Below are positions 5,195 through 6,747 of a stretch of DNA of 6,747 bases, one piece after another (the first letter of the stretch is position 1; the number at the start of each line of letters is the position of its first letter). The notes under the pieces are model-generated. The model searched no databases. It was given only the letters and a program-made list of their open reading frames with translations, and had not been told where the DNA came from. Origin of the DNA: Gammaproteobacteria bacterium UBA5338 (GTDB lineage: Bacteria; Pseudomonadota; Gammaproteobacteria; Pseudomonadales; UBA5862); the NCBI GenBank assembly GCA_002408105.1, contig DHQM01000020.1, positions 18,103 through 24,849 of the forward strand, written 5' to 3'. Position numbers and translations under genes: made by a program.

Positions 5195-6747
5195 ATGGAG
5201 TTTCGAGACTTGTTCCCACGCTGGATTCCATGGTTGGTGGTTGTTTGGTGGTTCGCATGGTCCCCAGTTGCAGCAGAACCGGTCGAATCAGAAGAAGCGC
5301 CATGGGCGCTTGAGGCGCTGCTGCAGCAGGCGGACGAGCAGCGGCTTTGGGAGGCGCGTCACTGGCTGAGTTTGCTGCACTACGAGCAGTTGCCGGATGA
5401 CCTCCTGTCCGCCAGCCAGGTTGATGACCCGAGGTTCTTTCTCTCGATGGACGGGCGCACCAATCCCCGCGCCGAGTTGATCGCAACATTGGAAGCGCTG
5501 TTCGACCCGACAGGGTCAGACGCTGATCGCCATGCACAGTGCAGATTTCCCGCGCGCTTCTCGTGGCTTGAGGCCAGGCTGGGCTGGCCGGACATGAAGC
5601 GACCCCGGGTTCGCTGTGCCGCCTATCTGCAGTGGCGTGAACAGGTCCAGGCGGCGCGGATGACCCTGGTGTTTCCCGCGGCTTATCTGAACAGTCCGTC
5701 CTCCATGTTTGGGCATACGCTGCTGCGGCTCGACCCTGACGAGGACGGTGAGGGTTCCCGCTGGCTTTCATCTGCGGTGAACTATGGTGCCCAAGTCTCG
5801 CCTGACGACAATTCGCTGCTGTACATGTACAAGGGCTTGACCGGCGGCTATCCGGGTCAGTTCGTGGTGATGCCGTACTTTAAGAAAATTCAAGAGTACA
5901 ACCGCATCGAAAACCGCGACATCTGGGAGTACCAACTCGGGTTTTCAGTAACCGAAACCGATCGCCTGGTTGCCCACCTGTGGGAGCTGCAAGCGGTTAA
6001 CTTCGACTACTATTTTTTCCGAGAAAACTGCTCGTTTAGGTTGCTGGAGCTGCTGGAAGTGGCGCGGCCAGGTCTTGAGCTGACTCAACGATTTGATTGG
6101 ATTGCGATTCCAGTCGACACCGTGCGCGTCGTAGAAGAAGCCGGTCTGGTGGACGCCGTGCATTACCGACCGTCGGAAATGAGTCGGGTGCAGGCGCTGC
6201 TTGATGGCATGAGCCCGCAGGAACTGGACGCAGTGGAGCGCTTGCACAGGGATCCGAAAGTAGGCACCGGCTTTTCCGATCTGCCCCTGGCCAGCCGGCG
6301 CGATGTCGCCGAGGCGGCCTATACGCTCAGCCGCATCGCGCAATCGGGCCAACCGCGCGACCCGCAGGCCGCTGCTCACAGCCATGCACTGCTGGCGCTC
6401 AGGCACCAGAATGCTGGCGGCATCGATCCCCCGCTGACCATGCCGACGCGCCCCGAGCATGGCCACGATTCTGCCCGCGTGCTGTTGGAGTCTGGAACGC
6501 TTGGTGATGACCCGTTCCTCGGCATTGCAGTGCGGCCGGCCTACCACAGCCACGAGGACCCCCAGCCGGGCTTCCCGCCCGGCGCACAGATCAACATGGG
6601 CAATCTGTGGATCCGAGCCATCGAGGGAGAAGGCGCTGAACTCTGGCGGTTGGATTTGGTCGACATTTTCTCACTCACCCCGAGAACCCGGTTCGTTAAA
6701 AGCTGGTCCTGGCAGGTGCGCACCGGAGTCGAGCGGGCATGGATCCG
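5195..6747 (+). CDS. DUF4105 / Lnb N-terminal periplasmic domain protein (3' end outside window)
   Basis: The frame is open from ATG 5195 to the window end: 517 codons plus two bases, no stop. Residues 1-27 look like a Sec signal (R4 and R9, hydrophobic IPWLVVVWWFAW, cleavage after VAA). A helical region (about 36-75) precedes the DUF4105 core: DPRFFLSMDGRTNPRAEL (78-95), QCRFPARFSWL (115-125), VFPAAYLNSPSSMFGHTLLRLD (159-180), NYGA (196-199), YKGLTGGYPGQF (212-223), YNRIENRDIWEY (235-246) and FDYYFFRENCSFRLLELL (270-287). H174 followed by N278-C279 suggests a permuted papain-like thiol active site. A Bacteroides relative, Lnb, is a lipoprotein N-acyltransferase; the activity here is unproven. 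Residues after about 435 probably begin a C-terminal, possibly outer-membrane, region that is cut off. There is no Shine-Dalgarno; the start directly follows a terminator T-run. The signal peptide supports this start. Confidence 0.88.
   Translation, partial: MEFRDLFPRWIPWLVVVWWFAWSPVAAEPVESEEAPWALEALLQQADEQRLWEARHWLSLLHYEQLPDDLLSASQVDDPRFFLSMDGRTNPRAELIATLEALFDPTGSDADRHAQCRFPARFSWLEARLGWPDMKRPRVRCAAYLQWREQVQAARMTLVFPAAYLNSPSSMFGHTLLRLDPDEDGEGSRWLSSAVNYGAQVSPDDNSLLYMYKGLTGGYPGQFVVMPYFKKIQEYNRIENRDIWEYQLGFSVTETDRLVAHLWELQAVNFDYYFFRENCSFRLLELLEVARPGLELTQRFDWIAIPVDTVRVVEEAGLVDAVHYRPSEMSRVQALLDGMSPQELDAVERLHRDPKVGTGFSDLPLASRRDVAEAAYTLSRIAQSGQPRDPQAAAHSHALLALRHQNAGGIDPPLTMPTRPEHGHDSARVLLESGTLGDDPFLGIAVRPAYHSHEDPQPGFPPGAQINMGNLWIRAIEGEGAELWRLDLVDIFSLTPRTRFVKSWSWQVRTGVERAWI

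Noticed and set aside
5945..6553. Minus-strand frame of 202 residues opposite the Lnb_N gene
   Set aside because: The plus strand carries the well-conserved DUF4105 core with signal peptide, so this frame is a shadow.
1..6747. Mobile elements, CRISPR arrays, tRNA genes or phage remnants
   Set aside because: No transposase or integrase motifs, no regularly spaced repeats, and no tRNA-like cloverleaf were seen; the gene content is ordinary chromosomal.

Overview
The window reads as a chromosomal stretch of a GC-rich Gammaproteobacterium. UvrD and HexR align almost end to end with their E. coli counterparts as I remember them, and a DUF3015 gene sits next to a DUF4105 (Lnb_N-domain) gene. The genus cannot be fixed from the sequence. 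I see no insertion sequence, tRNA, rRNA, CRISPR array or phage gene. Every gene looks intact except the two cut by the window edges.

Layout from left to right. (1) The last 56 codons of an unrecognised plus-strand gene end at 171. (2) A convergent RpiR/HexR-type regulator lies on the minus strand (1108 to 200). (3) An 88-bp divergent region (1109-1196) holds two extended -10 promoters placed symmetrically around an inverted repeat. (4) uvrD (DNA helicase II, 724 codons) runs 1197-3371 and appears to be transcribed without a leader. (5) A TakP/DctP-type TRAP-transporter binding lipoprotein runs 3431-4543, with no membrane subunits following it. (6) A 124-bp gap contains a repeat-built hairpin. 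(7) A secreted DUF3015 protein (4668-5144) is closed by a strong intrinsic terminator. (8) A DUF4105/Lnb_N protein starts at 5195, on the base after that terminator's T-run, and stays open to the window end.

How the genes fit together. HexR is the known repressor of glucose and 2-keto-3-deoxy-6-phosphogluconate (KDPG) catabolism, and UvrD acts in nucleotide excision and mismatch repair. They are linked here only by a shared control region. TakP-type proteins capture 2-oxoacids such as pyruvate, so regulator and transporter both touch central carbon metabolism, but no direct regulatory link is visible. The last two genes are exported envelope proteins of uncertain function. The Lnb_N protein carries a conserved His (174) followed by an Asn-Cys pair (278-279). 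That order fits a circularly permuted papain-like thiol enzyme, and a relative in Bacteroides is a lipoprotein N-acyltransferase. The DUF3015/Lnb_N pair, with the terminator wedged against the second start codon, is the least understood and most interesting part of the window.
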